DNA of 64,000 nt from Burkholderia glumae LMG 2196 = ATCC 33617 (GTDB lineage: Bacteria; Pseudomonadota; Gammaproteobacteria; Burkholderiales; Burkholderiaceae), in contig NZ_CP009433.1 in the NCBI RefSeq assembly GCF_000960995.1, forward strand, positions 1-64,000, in the 5' to 3' direction. This document shows positions 25,223 through 35,073 of this stretch, in pieces; position 1 is the first letter of the stretch, and every line of letters starts with the position of its first letter. A model generated the notes under the pieces. That model had not been told where the DNA came from and did no database searches. It was given only the letters and a program-made list of their open reading frames with translations. The position numbers and the translations under genes are program-made.

Positions 25223-26821
25223 ATGGTGAGCGGCATGGACGAACATGACTTCTCGCAATTGCCGTCGGCCGCTCAGGCCTATATCCGAGAACTGGAGGCG
25301 CGCAACCGACAACTAGGCGAACGCATCGCCCAGTTGGAGGAGCAGTTCCGCTTGGCGCAGAGCAAACGCTTCGCACCGAGCAGCGAGAAGCTGAAGGACC
25401 GCGTATTCGACGAGGCCGAGCAGATGGCTGCGGCAGCGCCATCGGAGGACCCCGACGACGACGCGTTCGCGTTGCCGGACACAGGGCTGCCCGCACCCGA
25501 TGAGCCAGAGCGGGGCAAGCGAGGCCGCAAACCGTTGCCGGCCGAGCTGCCGCGCCAGCGCATTGAATACGATCTACCCGACGATGAGAAGGTCTGCCCC
25601 TGCTGCCGCAGCGCGATGCATCGCATGGGCGAAGAAGTCAGCGAGCAACTGCACTTCGAAGTGAAAGCCTCTGTGCTGCAGCACGTTCGCTTCAAGTACG
25701 CATGTCGCCACTGCGAGCGCAATGCCGAGAGCACGCCGATCGTGACCGCCCCGATGCCGGCGCAGCCGCTGCCGGGCAGCAATGCGAGCGCAGCGCTCAT
25801 CGCCACCGTGACGGCGGGCAAATATGTCGATGGCACGCCGCTATACCGCATGGAGGATGCGCTCTCGCGCGCGAACATCGCGGTGGGCCGCGGCACGCTG
25901 GCCAACTGGATCATCCGGCCCGCTCAACTGCACTACAGCCGACTGTACGAGGCCTTGCGCCAAACGCTGCTATCGCAACAGTTGATTCACGGCGACGAGA
26001 CGACGGTGCAGGTTCTCAAAGAACCGGGCAAGACCGCGCAAAGCACCTCGTATATGTGGGTCTATCGCAGTGCCGAGCAATGCGAGCAGCCGGTGGTGCT
26101 GTTCGACTACCAGCCAGGGCGCGGCCAAGAGTATCCGCAAGCGTTCCTGGCCGGATACACGGGCATGCTGATGAGTGACGGCTACGCTGCGTGGCGCACG
26201 CTCGACGCAGCGACGCACTTGGGCTGCCTTGCCCACGCCCGTAGGGCGTTCGTCGATGCGCTCAAAGGTCAGAAGAAGCCCGGTGGGCGTGCGGCACAGG
26301 CTCTTGAGTACTTCAAGGCGTTGTATCAGGTCGAGACGCTCGCCAAGGGCGGTCTGCCCGAAGGAGAAACCCGCGACGATTACACGTACCGATTACGCCA
26401 GGAACATAGCGTGCCGTTGCTCACTGCATTCAAGACCTGGCTGGACGAGCAGGCGCCACACGTGTTGCCCGAAAGTCTGCTGGGCAAGGCGATCAGCTAT
26501 ACGCGCAATCAATGGGAGTATCTGAGCCGCTACGTCATCGACGGCCGCGCCCCAATCGACAATAACGTTATCGAACGCGACATCAGGCCCTTCTGCACAG
26601 GCCGCAAATCTTGGCTGTTCAGCGACACGGTCGCTGGCGCGAAGGCGAGCGCAATGGTCTACAGTCTCATGCTCACGTGCCGCGCATGCAACGTCGAGCC
26701 GTATGCCTACCTGCTTCATGTGCTCACCGAACTGCCTCAGCGAGCCCCGGATGCCGACATCACGGACTTGCTGCCGTTCAACTTCGCGAAACGGCAAACG
26801 GCTACACCGCCGCCGCCTTGA
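25223..26821 (+). CDS. tnpC: IS66 transposase TnpC
   Basis: This 532-residue DDE transposase has an N-terminal leucine-zipper-like region (RELEARNRQLGERIAQLEEQ), a CxxC zinc motif (KVCPCCRSAM, CRHCER), then catalytic blocks IHGDETTVQV (Asp), MSDGYAAW (Asp) and PIDNNVIERDIRPF (Glu). The C-terminal extension is normal. ATG 25223 is used; ATG 25235 (MDEHDF) is an alternative. It appears intact. Confidence 0.94.
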   Translation: MVSGMDEHDFSQLPSAAQAYIRELEARNRQLGERIAQLEEQFRLAQSKRFAPSSEKLKDRVFDEAEQMAAAAPSEDPDDDAFALPDTGLPAPDEPERGKRGRKPLPAELPRQRIEYDLPDDEKVCPCCRSAMHRMGEEVSEQLHFEVKASVLQHVRFKYACRHCERNAESTPIVTAPMPAQPLPGSNASAALIATVTAGKYVDGTPLYRMEDALSRANIAVGRGTLANWIIRPAQLHYSRLYEALRQTLLSQQLIHGDETTVQVLKEPGKTAQSTSYMWVYRSAEQCEQPVVLFDYQPGRGQEYPQAFLAGYTGMLMSDGYAAWRTLDAATHLGCLAHARRAFVDALKGQKKPGGRAAQALEYFKALYQVETLAKGGLPEGETRDDYTYRLRQEHSVPLLTAFKTWLDEQAPHVLPESLLGKAISYTRNQWEYLSRYVIDGRAPIDNNVIERDIRPFCTGRKSWLFSDTVAGAKASAMVYSLMLTCRACNVEPYAYLLHVLTELPQRAPDADITDLLPFNFAKRQTATPPPP

Positions 26822-26930
26822 TCGATCGAGCGCATAGCTTCGGCCCGACCGTCAACGTGTGGCGAATTGAGCGCTTACGAAGAATCCACACCGCTACGAT
26901 TTTCTGCTTTTCAAAGAGCGACTTTCTCAG

Positions 26931-27212
26931 ATGAAAACTTCCGACAAAGATATATTTTTATCCAATGAAATGATCGGATTGGGCGAGGAATTATCGAATA
27001 GGCAGGAAAATTACTTTTCTTCAATTCATTTTCTTGCAGAAAGAGACATATCTTTTTTCAAGAATAATTATGAACTCGCGAAAGAGCTCTACCTCAACGT
27101 AACGATGAGATGCTTCGTAATGAATCATTGTCCGTTATACAAAAAATACTTGGAAAATTATCTCGCTAAAAATCGTGACGCAATTACCAACAAGCGTCCT
27201 GGCGTCCGCTGA
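26931..27212 (+). CDS. Hypothetical AT-rich 93-residue ORF
   Basis: This frame follows IS66 and is strikingly AT-rich against its surroundings, with a lysine-, asparagine- and tyrosine-rich product (MKTSDKDIFL start; hydrophilic, no membrane segment). No family is recognised and no good ribosome site is visible. It may be a fragment of an imported gene cut by IS66, or chance in AT-rich DNA. Confidence 0.35.
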   Translation: MKTSDKDIFLSNEMIGLGEELSNRQENYFSSIHFLAERDISFFKNNYELAKELYLNVTMRCFVMNHCPLYKKYLENYLAKNRDAITNKRPGVR

Positions 27213-27438
27213 CGTCGAAGCTCACTACTTTATCCAATGAGGTCACTGATTTCGCAAACGAAGCCGGGACAGGTCCTTGAGGAGCCATTCCGACACTGGC
27301 GCGATGCGGCATCTGGATATGCGGCCATCAAAAGGTGCCCAACCCCGCGGTGTACGCGGCACCACGCGATCACCGCTCCGCGAGCCCGGACCAGCCCGTT
27401 GAGCGTGCCCGGGCCTCGCGTCGACTTCTCAAGCGGCC

Positions 27439-27627
27439 TCACGACGCGCGCGCGTCGTCGTCCGCGGCCGGTCCAGTGCGCATGAGCTCGAGCACGTAGT
27501 CGGTCATCGAGACGGCGATCGCCGAGGCCTGCTCGAAGCTGACGATGCCCCGCGCCTTATCGCCGAGGAGTTGCAGCGGTGCCGTTGCCGAGCGAATCCG
27601 CGACCGTGAGCTCACCGGGCCCATCAT
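27439..27627 (-). CDS. 62-residue ORF coupled to the STAND nuclease gene
   Basis: Its ATG overlaps the stop of the large STAND gene in an ATGA junction (27624-27627), the classic arrangement for translational coupling. The product begins MMGPVSSRSRIRSA and contains a likely helix around SFEQASAIAVSMTDYVLELMR. No family is recognised. The overlap is the only strong evidence that it is real. If so, it could be a small partner or regulator of the large protein. Confidence 0.5.
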   Translation of the reverse strand: MMGPVSSRSRIRSATAPLQLLGDKARGIVSFEQASAIAVSMTDYVLELMRTGPAADDDARAS

Positions 27628-30600
27628 TCGTCTGGACCGCCTCCTGACTCGCCCATGAAAGCGGCTAGTTGGTGTTCCGACGGCTCGTAGAACGTTTCGA
27701 GCCTATCACGACCACGTATCTCACTACCGTCAGAGTAGAACAGCCGCGTAAAGGTAAGCCGTCCCCCAAAGCCGTCGCCCGGTGAATCACCGTACGCGTT
27801 CTTCTCGCCGGCCACGGTCCAGATAGCAACTAGACCGTCGCGCTCAAGCAATCCGAGGAAGGCGTCACGGTCGACCAGTGCGGCGCTTTCGCCCTCCATC
27901 GCCACGGACGGGTCCATGAAGCGGGCGACACCCCGAGCATCCTGGTACACGACCGAGCGACCATCTGTGAGATGTAAGCCCAGTCCATCCATTAACCACC
28001 GTGCCGGCAGACGCAGGTTGATGTTATCTCTGACTGAGCCGTCGTAACCGCCCGCCTCGGCGTTGTACTCCGTCGTGGTTGGCCTGACGGGAATTCTGTT
28101 CCCACGTCGCGTGGTTGGACGGACACGGCGCCAGTCGAAGATCCAGTCGTCTTGTCCATCCTCATGGAACCGCCACGGATACTCACCAAGATGAACACGG
28201 TACCCTCCCCCCGCAGCCATAGGAATGTCGTGCGAGTCCGTCATATGACTACCCGACATCGACTCCAACACCGTGTCGCGGTCGGTCGCTCGCACGACCA
28301 CGCATGCTAAACGGCGCCACGCCTCGCAATGCATGCCTTGCGCCGGCGTTCGCCAAGCCTTGAATCCAGCGAGTACCAGCCAGTGACGAGCGTCGCCTTC
28401 CGACCTGACAGCGACGTTATCGAGTCCATCGAGGATGTCTGCGGATGAACGCAGCCATGTTATCGCCTCGCTGGGCGTACGGGCAGCAAGTTCGGGTGTG
28501 GCGCCGATCCAAAACGGCCTCACGAAAATCTCCTCCTCGTCATCTGCTGCGACATGATCGACCAGCAGCGAAGGGTCGATGTTGCGTAACCGAAGCGGAT
28601 CGGTGTCGCGATCCGGGAGGTGTTCGAGATTGTCGCTCATCCGCGCGACCAGTTCATAAAGCGCCAGCCACTGATACTTCTTGCCAATTCGTTCAAGCGA
28701 GTGCTCGTGCCGATCGCCACGGACCTCTCGATCAAACGCTCCATGCAGGTGCTCCGACCAGCCGAGATCATGCGCCCGCTTCACGACCCAGCGCCGCGCC
28801 CAGGCGAGATTGAACCCGACCGGACCCGAGTGGTTTGCATAGCTCTGGTACATGCCTTCGGCGCGCCAGTGCTCGGCCCGCTCACGCCATTCTTCGAAGA
28901 TATCCGGGCCGACGGCCGCCCGGAAGGCCGCCTTCGCCGCCCTGATCCGGTCGCGGGCCTCACCCACTATGACGGCGTCGCGGGGATTTTCGCGGGCGAG
29001 GGTATCAACGAGTTGGGCATGCGCCGAAATCATGGCTGGAGTCGCTGTGGCCGTGAACTCATCAAACCACGCGTTTCGCAGATCCAGCGCGTTCGGCAGC
29101 GGGGAGGTTCCGGCCAGAGCCGGACTCCAGTCCTCCACCGCGTAGTCGAGAACGTAGCGGCCAAAATCACCGTCCTGGCAAGAGCTGACAATTTCGTCAG
29201 GAAATCTTCCATTACCACCGAACTGGCGCATGTAGCCCGCGATCGTTTCGTCAGGTACATGCTCGATGGGCCACGGGCTGAGGAAGGGTCCTCTAAGATT
29301 CTGGGGATCAATTTCGCTGCTAGCCACTCCGCGGTGGATGGCGTACGCAATCAGTCCCAGGGCATGATCGCGCAGCAGCGAATTCACCGGGGGTGTATGT
29401 TTCGCAAAAAGATCACGATAGATGGTCACAGCGACGGCTGATAGGTCGTGACGCTCCCACATGCCCTGCATGGCTGCACCATAGAGAGCGGCGACCAGGC
29501 GCTCCGTCAAATATCCGTCGTCAACATTCTTGAAACCGCTCCACAGATTGATTGCGAGCTCGGGGCGACTGGCAAGCAGTGCGACAAGCGCCTTTGTCGC
29601 TCTGTCCCGGAGGGAGCGGGAGGTGGTCGTAAGGAACCAGGTCAGTTGTATGGTGGCCAGTTCTGCGCGGGCGAGCGTGACGCGGGTCTGATCGGCGCTC
29701 CACGCCCAGTCGACCAAAGTCTTCGCACGGTCCGAATGAGCGAGATGGGCAGACCAGTGGGCGTCCCTATGCGGCATTGCAAGGCTCCGGAGCTCGCGAT
29801 CGAGCACGCGCGCATTGAACGGATGCTCCGGCTCGGTCGACAATGCGATGAGCGTGTCGAAACGGAGACGTTCGTCGCCCAACGCGTCCACGAGCTGCCA
29901 GGTCCTGTCGCCGAAGGCCGTCGGCCGGCGAGCGAGGAGACTCTGAACGAACGCCTCGTCCACCCACGAGGCTAATGGCATGTCAGCCGAATCCGGAAGA
30001 TCCAGATCCGGAAGCTCCAGATTCAGCTTTTCGGGCAATTGTATCGCGAGCGCCTCCAAGAGCCCCGGAATGATCTTGGAGTGCCGGTCAGCCAGCGCTT
30101 GGTGGAGCAGCGTCCCTGGAGCGTACACAGCCCCCGTTCCCTCGGACATCATGCTGCCATTCAGAAGAGTGGCGACGATCGCATGGTCCCCCATCCGCTC
30201 GAACGTGAAACGGACTAGTTTCCCGGATTCGGCGCTGGAAAGCGCGGCCTGCTCCACTGCCAGCAGCCCTTCGTTTTCCAGCTGGAACAGCATGTCCCGC
30301 TCGATATCGTTGCCATCGTAGATCGAGCGCACGAGTTCGTCAGCGCGCTCGAAGTCGACCTCTCCACGTCCTGTACTGGACATCTCCGTCGTCAATGCCT
30401 CGATCGCTTTCAAAACCAGATTGCGGCGTGACGACACCTTCGTTGTTGCTTCAACACGGCGTGTGACGGTAGAGGTAAAGAGCCGGAACGCTTCAGAAAT
30501 CCCGTTCAGGCTGTCCGTCATTAATACCTCGCCTTCGGCCCTCAGGGCATCGCAGGCCAAACGAAGGAAAAGCGGATTGTGCAGCTCGTCAAGTTGCCGG

Positions 30601-32066
30601 GGAGCCTCGGGTAAGCTAATGCCCCGCCGACGCAGATAACGCATTACGTCCTCGTAATCGAAGCCCTCGTGTTCGATTCGCGGTAACCTCGATGGATCGA
30701 GCGTGTCTGGGATCACGACATCTAGATACGTCGTTCGGCATGACAGCACCACAGTTATCCAGGGAAACTGCCTGACATCGCTCAAGAGGCCAGCGAGGCG
30801 TTCTGGCCATATCAACTGGCCATTCTTCTCATTGAGTGCGTCGATCACGACGAGCGAGCGTACGTCCGCTGCCTCGCCGGCGGCATTGAGCGCTCCAAGG
30901 AACTGCTTCACTTGGAGATGGCGCGGCAGATCGAGATCCCGCAGGATCTCGCCCCACGGCTCGGCGTCCGGAAGCTTGCCGCCGAGCACCATCACGGCAG
31001 GTCGGCCGTTCTCAATCTGGTGTGAACAGGCATCAGCGAGCAAATGGGACTTGCCGCTTCCAGCATCACCGACCACCAGAAGCGCCCGAGTTTCAAGACG
31101 TTCCCAGTGTTCCGCGCGAACAACGCGAGCCGCATTGCGCAACGCATTTAACAGATTGGAAACGGCGGTCACTTCGGGGTTCCACTCTCGACCATGCTGA
31201 TGGCCCCGAAGTTCGTCATGCCATGTGACGGCCAGGTCGGCGGCCGCATCGATCCTGCGGCGCAGCTCCGTCAACGGCAATGAATGCGCAGGTTCGCCAG
31301 CCAGCGTATCCAGTTCGGTCGCGACGGCCAGTGCGGCCGAGCGTGCAGCGTTGTCCGATTCGGGCGTCCGCTCAAGACTACTCCTTATGCGTCCGGCAGG
31401 AAGTTTCAACGCTTCTAGTATCGACGGGTCGCACACTGTCGCGAGGATCGACTGCCGCACCGGGATGTTGATGTGGGTCTGCGGGCTGTAGCGGTCCCCC
31501 AGGCTGTCCGCCGTCCGGCCGAAGGCTTTTCGGAACCAGTCCAAGCTCAGCAGTTCTTGGTCGAACCAGAAGGCTACCCGACCCGCAGACCTCGGGTTGC
31601 TATCCGTAAGTCTCTGCTTTATCTCGTTCGCGTCCCAGCGATCGATCGTGATCGTCCGGCCGGCAGCCGCTGCCTCGCCGACGCGGCGCTCCCGCCACTT
31701 GGACCATTTCGTGAATGCCGTCGTCACATCATCACGGCGCGAATCCGCCAGATCGAACGGGAAGCACGCGATGAAGCGGTTCATGGCAGGATGCTTATCA
31801 AGCGCTTTCGTCAGTGATTTGTCGAGCGAGCCGAGCAGTCTGTCAATATCCCAGTAGAACTTCGCCTGCCATCCGGTTTCCGAGCCGTCAGCGTGCGTGG
31901 CAAAGCACTCGATGCCTCCGTCTCCTCCCCGCCCCTTCTTGTCGAAGCGAGTGCGATCCGTCAGCGGTTCGTCCCCCGCCAGCTGGCAGCATAGCTCCTC
32001 GAATGCGTCGGCCTGGCTGGTGCGATGAACGCGGATTTCCTTGAAGTCAATATCGGGAAGCGACAT
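27624..32066 (-). CDS. Avs-like STAND NTPase with N-terminal PD-(D/E)XK nuclease
   Basis: This protein of about 1480 residues has the layout of AVAST/Avs anti-phage sensors. The N-terminal nuclease has GRGGDGGIE followed by WQAKFY (residues about 46-70 from ATG 32066), the D...E-x(n)-Q-x-K catalytic pattern of Mrr/Cap4-like enzymes. The central STAND-type ATPase has Walker A GDAGSGKS (about 333-340) and Walker B LVVIDALNE (about 405-413), plus CRTTYL and a later helical region. A long C-terminal half of roughly 900 residues presumably senses the phage ligand. Avs proteins are known to recognise phage terminase or portal and then cleave DNA. A TTG at 32105 would add 13 residues. Neighbours are other conflict genes, and a 62-codon ORF overlaps its stop. 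Which Avs subtype it is cannot be settled by eye. Confidence 0.82.
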   Translation of the reverse strand: MSLPDIDFKEIRVHRTSQADAFEELCCQLAGDEPLTDRTRFDKKGRGGDGGIECFATHADGSETGWQAKFYWDIDRLLGSLDKSLTKALDKHPAMNRFIACFPFDLADSRRDDVTTAFTKWSKWRERRVGEAAAAGRTITIDRWDANEIKQRLTDSNPRSAGRVAFWFDQELLSLDWFRKAFGRTADSLGDRYSPQTHINIPVRQSILATVCDPSILEALKLPAGRIRSSLERTPESDNAARSAALAVATELDTLAGEPAHSLPLTELRRRIDAAADLAVTWHDELRGHQHGREWNPEVTAVSNLLNALRNAARVVRAEHWERLETRALLVVGDAGSGKSHLLADACSHQIENGRPAVMVLGGKLPDAEPWGEILRDLDLPRHLQVKQFLGALNAAGEAADVRSLVVIDALNEKNGQLIWPERLAGLLSDVRQFPWITVVLSCRTTYLDVVIPDTLDPSRLPRIEHEGFDYEDVMRYLRRRGISLPEAPRQLDELHNPLFLRLACDALRAEGEVLMTDSLNGISEAFRLFTSTVTRRVEATTKVSSRRNLVLKAIEALTTEMSSTGRGEVDFERADELVRSIYDGNDIERDMLFQLENEGLLAVEQAALSSAESGKLVRFTFERMGDHAIVATLLNGSMMSEGTGAVYAPGTLLHQALADRHSKIIPGLLEALAIQLPEKLNLELPDLDLPDSADMPLASWVDEAFVQSLLARRPTAFGDRTWQLVDALGDERLRFDTLIALSTEPEHPFNARVLDRELRSLAMPHRDAHWSAHLAHSDRAKTLVDWAWSADQTRVTLARAELATIQLTWFLTTTSRSLRDRATKALVALLASRPELAINLWSGFKNVDDGYLTERLVAALYGAAMQGMWERHDLSAVAVTIYRDLFAKHTPPVNSLLRDHALGLIAYAIHRGVASSEIDPQNLRGPFLSPWPIEHVPDETIAGYMRQFGGNGRFPDEIVSSCQDGDFGRYVLDYAVEDWSPALAGTSPLPNALDLRNAWFDEFTATATPAMISAHAQLVDTLARENPRDAVIVGEARDRIRAAKAAFRAAVGPDIFEEWRERAEHWRAEGMYQSYANHSGPVGFNLAWARRWVVKRAHDLGWSEHLHGAFDREVRGDRHEHSLERIGKKYQWLALYELVARMSDNLEHLPDRDTDPLRLRNIDPSLLVDHVAADDEEEIFVRPFWIGATPELAARTPSEAITWLRSSADILDGLDNVAVRSEGDARHWLVLAGFKAWRTPAQGMHCEAWRRLACVVVRATDRDTVLESMSGSHMTDSHDIPMAAGGGYRVHLGEYPWRFHEDGQDDWIFDWRRVRPTTRRGNRIPVRPTTTEYNAEAGGYDGSVRDNINLRLPARWLMDGLGLHLTDGRSVVYQDARGVARFMDPSVAMEGESAALVDRDAFLGLLERDGLVAIWTVAGEKNAYGDSPGDGFGGRLTFTRLFYSDGSEIRGRDRLETFYEPSEHQLAAFMGESGGGPDE

Positions 32067-32128
32067 GAGATAAAAAAGGCCGAAGGCAGTGAAGGTGGAA
32101 GCCAAGCCATCTCTCAGCTGCGAGTTGG

Positions 32129-32353
32129 CTAACCGCAGCGCGGGGCTCTCTTAGGACGAGGATGAAACAAAATCACTTCGCGGGACGGGTGCCATGCATT
32201 CAGCTCCGCGGCGATGCTGATCGTTCGTGCTGCTACGACGTCACGAGGTTCGTCGGTACCCTCATTCCACCAAGACGCTCCTTCGCCGTCGCCGGCCTGC
32301 GAGTCGGTCGCTTGACGACAGATCGCTTTGGCCTCATCGAGTGAAATCGCCAT
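32129..32353 (-). CDS. Small hypothetical protein, 74 residues
   Basis: ATG 32353 (MAISLDEAKAICRQA) is preceded by AGAGGG at good distance, so it is preferred over an ATG at 32389. The protein is short and hydrophilic, with no known domain. It lies 63 nt upstream of the STAND gene and 63 nt after the 155-residue gene, all on one strand. It could belong to the same transcript as the Avs-like gene. Confidence 0.55.
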   Translation of the reverse strand: MAISLDEAKAICRQATDSQAGDGEGASWWNEGTDEPRDVVAARTISIAAELNAWHPSREVILFHPRPKRAPRCG

Positions 32354-32415
32354 CGCTGCCCTCTTTCGGAAACGTGTCTTGGTTCGCAACGAACGACAAC
32401 TGGACGAACGCTCGT

Positions 32416-32883
32416 TCAGTCGGCCGGCGTATGGCCAGCCTTCTTGTAAAACGAGTCCACAATCGCAAGCAGCTCGCGCAGGCGTGCAGCGACGCGCGGC
32501 GTCACGAACAGATCCACGTCGGGCGTTCGGGCGTAGTACGCCTTTGTCGGTCCGACACCATCGGGGCCACCGCCGATGTCGAGCAGCCGCAGATCGACGG
32601 CCGGATCCGTTTTGTCCGCGTAGAGTTCGGCGGCGCTGTAGATGTTGTAGATGGCGCCATCCTCAGCCCAGCCTCGGGTGTCGACGCACCAGACGTGCGC
32701 CAGCAACTCTTCAAGGTGGGCGGCCTCGTCTTTGCCACGCGGCACTTCAAAAAACACGGTTCGTTCGTCGAACGAGCCCGGCGATCGGCGCAGGACACCC
32801 GGCAACACGACGAACGCACGGCACAGCGTACCCGTCGTGAGGCCCGTGGTCAGGATTGGTCGTTCGACTGCTTTCAGGTTCAT
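32416..32883 (-). CDS. Hypothetical protein, 155 residues, in the defence island
   Basis: ATG 32883 is preceded by GAGGCG. The product (MNLKAVERPIL start) is a globular soluble protein with mixed alpha/beta character and no membrane segment. I do not recognise its family. It is the middle member of a same-strand series between the DUF4268-like nuclease and the STAND gene. Confidence 0.6.
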   Translation of the reverse strand: MNLKAVERPILTTGLTTGTLCRAFVVLPGVLRRSPGSFDERTVFFEVPRGKDEAAHLEELLAHVWCVDTRGWAEDGAIYNIYSAAELYADKTDPAVDLRLLDIGGGPDGVGPTKAYYARTPDVDLFVTPRVAARLRELLAIVDSFYKKAGHTPAD

Positions 32884-33000
32884 CGTTGCGCCTCGAAATA
32901 ATGGATGAGCGTGTGGATCGGTTGATCGTTACGCAGCGAGATCTCGTGATCCGCGCTGCTGGCAATTCCATCTATACCCAGCAGTCGGCCACGTCGGGCG

Positions 33001-33960
33001 TTACATTTTCGGCTTGCTCGATCGTACAGCTGCTGAAATAAATTTCGGAAAGACCTCCCGCAGCTTGAGCAACTTCGCCACAAGCCAGTGAGTGATGCTG
33101 AGCAGTTCCCCTGTTTCGGCGTCGATCGAGCCATCCCGGTACACCGCAATTCGGCAGGCGCGTCGCGTGTCGAGCCGCTCCCAATGGAGCCGCTCACCAA
33201 ACTGACGCTCGATCTCCTCCTTCTGCTGAAGGAGAACATCGAAGATCGCCTCGTTTTGTGCCTTGTCCTGCGTGTCGATGTAGATCTCTGCCTTCACACG
33301 GCTGTCGTTCGTGAAGTTGACGGAGTATTTGTAGACCCGGCTGTTTTCCGACGAGAAGGAATACCAGTTCTGAGGCTGACCCAGCCTCGCATTCGTGAAC
33401 GCGTGCTTTTCCCGTAGTTCGTCAAGCAAGCCCTGGAAGAAAGTTTGGTACCGCCTCTTTAGATCGCTGACTTCGCCTGAATCGACCGCCTCAGCAATCG
33501 GTGATTCGGTTGGTGCGCACACGATTAAGAAGTTCAACGCCGGTCGGGAGTCGTCGATCTTGATCAGCGACGCTTCAATCGCAAACAGCTGCAAAGACTC
33601 CTTGAGGTTCACGTTCAGGAAGTCGATAGCGGCCTTATGCTCGGCCCGGACGCGTTCAGCCAACCACACGACCGCATTCGCGTTCAGCGCCGACGCATAG
33701 GTAATGATCTGGCCGAGATGACGATGATCGGTCGCGCCAAACTGGTTTTCGATCACGATCCTACGGTTCGTCGAAATGTCGAGCGCGACGATATCTGCGC
33801 TGAAATCGCCGGCGCTCACTTCACGCGAATGCAGGACGAGATCCATACCCAACGGCGAATCGAGCACCTTGAGATTATCGGCGAGCCAAGGCGTGAAATC
33901 GGTTGCTTCCCCGCTCCACACATTGCGCAACGGCACATTGATTATCTTTCCAAATTCCAT
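33001..33960 (-). CDS. DUF4268-like protein with PD-(D/E)XK nuclease-type N-terminus
   Basis: This 319-residue protein has an N-terminal half with SADIVALD followed by RRIVIENQFGATDHRHLGQI, the D-x(n)-E-x-Q pattern of restriction-endonuclease-like folds as seen in DUF4268-type proteins. The C-terminal half (WYSFSSENSRVYKYSVNF, then AEIYIDTQDKAQNEAIFD, EERLHWERL-like) matches the DUF4268 style of domain. Such genes recur in defence islands and near restriction systems. The ATG is at 33960. It is probably a DNA-targeting nuclease; no biochemical role can be shown from sequence. Confidence 0.72.
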   Translation of the reverse strand: MEFGKIINVPLRNVWSGEATDFTPWLADNLKVLDSPLGMDLVLHSREVSAGDFSADIVALDISTNRRIVIENQFGATDHRHLGQIITYASALNANAVVWLAERVRAEHKAAIDFLNVNLKESLQLFAIEASLIKIDDSRPALNFLIVCAPTESPIAEAVDSGEVSDLKRRYQTFFQGLLDELREKHAFTNARLGQPQNWYSFSSENSRVYKYSVNFTNDSRVKAEIYIDTQDKAQNEAIFDVLLQQKEEIERQFGERLHWERLDTRRACRIAVYRDGSIDAETGELLSITHWLVAKLLKLREVFPKFISAAVRSSKPKM

Positions 33961-34117
33961 GCGTGGTCACTCGAGATCAGAGGAGAGAATTCGCGGATTG
34001 TACTGCGCGGGGAAAGGCGCCCAGGCGGACGATAACTCTGTTGTCGCGGCTTACCTGCGACAGCGCTCGCCGGAAACGATGAGGGGCCACACACCTGGTT
34101 CGCGACACGCGGTGATA

Positions 34118-34432
34118 TTACTCGGGTGTCGGCGCGATCGCGACCAACAGACCGTCGATGTGCCGATCGAAGGCATCATTGTTCTCGAAAGAAACCTGCA
34201 GCACGGTTTGACCGCCGCTGGTCGGCGTGCGTGCCACGCCGGCCGGCACGTCGCGCCCGGCTCGCTCGACGCGCGCGAGGACGCGCTCGGCCGTGGCCTC
34301 CGGGGCGTGCTCTGGCGGCGGCGCCTCAACGAGACTCGCCTCCATCAGCGGAGGGCGGCGTCCGAGCGATCGCGCAGGCGACTATTGCGCGCGTCTTTCC
34401 GATCGAGCGCCGGCGACGAAGCCGGCGGATAC
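34118..34432 (-). pseudogene. Unidentified gene fragment fused to an IS3 remnant
   Basis: An open frame from about 34381 down to a stop at 34118 encodes MEASLVEAPPPEHAP... with a C-terminal TVLQVSFENNDAFDRHIDGLLVAI. It looks like the tail of a longer protein whose upstream part was removed when the IS3 remnant at 34433-34990 was joined here. The family is not recognised. Confidence 0.35.
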
Positions 34433-34990
34433 TCCCGCTTGTGATTCCAGCCGAAGCCCTTCACGTTGCGCAGATACAGGAAGCACAGTCCGAAGCCCCA
34501 GTTCCGGTGGCTGTCCGTCAAACGCAGCAGCCAGTTCGCCATCTCGTCGTTCTCGGCGCTGCGCCGACCGACGTGCCGATAGCAGGCCTGGCTGATCCCA
34601 AACGCCTCACATGCCAGCCGGATCGATATGTCTCGGCTAGACACCGCATGCATGGCCATCTCACGCCGGCATGATGGCCTCAATCTTTTTTTGCGAGCGC
34701 CTCCGCCACGATCTCAGCCTTGATCTTCTCCTCGACGTACATCTTGCGCAGCCGAGCGTTCTCGGCCTCCAGCTCCTTCATCCGCGCGATCAGCGAAACG
34801 TCCATGCCGCCGTACTTCGAGCGCCATTTGTAGAACGTTGCCGTGCTGATGCCCAACTCTCGACACAGGTCCGGTACCGCCAGTCCTGCCTCCACCCGCT
34901 TCAGCGCGTCCATGATCTGGCTGTCCGTGAATCTCGACTTCTTCATTCCGTAGAACTCCCTCAATGAGAAAATTCTACTTCTGATCACTC
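34433..34990 (-). mobile_element. Truncated IS3-family (IS407-like) element
   Basis: OrfA (ATG 34946 to 34680; MKKSRFTDSQIMDALKRVEAG) is complete, with a Tnp_1 helix-turn-helix and a coiled-coil tail. OrfB starts beside it but leaves the family sequence after GFGWNHKR at about 34433, so the catalytic core is lost. This is a dead remnant between two defence modules. Confidence 0.82.
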
Positions 34991-35073
34991 CGGTTTTTCG
35001 GGGGGATTACCCATCTAACCCCGAATATCAGAAAAATTCTAAGCGGGGGGCGATAGCAATTGCAGATTGCAAC

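Larger units (their letters stand above)
24242..26878 (+). mobile_element. IS66-family element, complete
   Basis: Inverted ends GTAAGCGCGAATT (24242) and GAATTGAGCGCTTAC (to 26878) enclose tnpA, tnpB and tnpC in the usual order. I did not see a clear 8-bp target duplication in the flanks. Confidence 0.88.
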
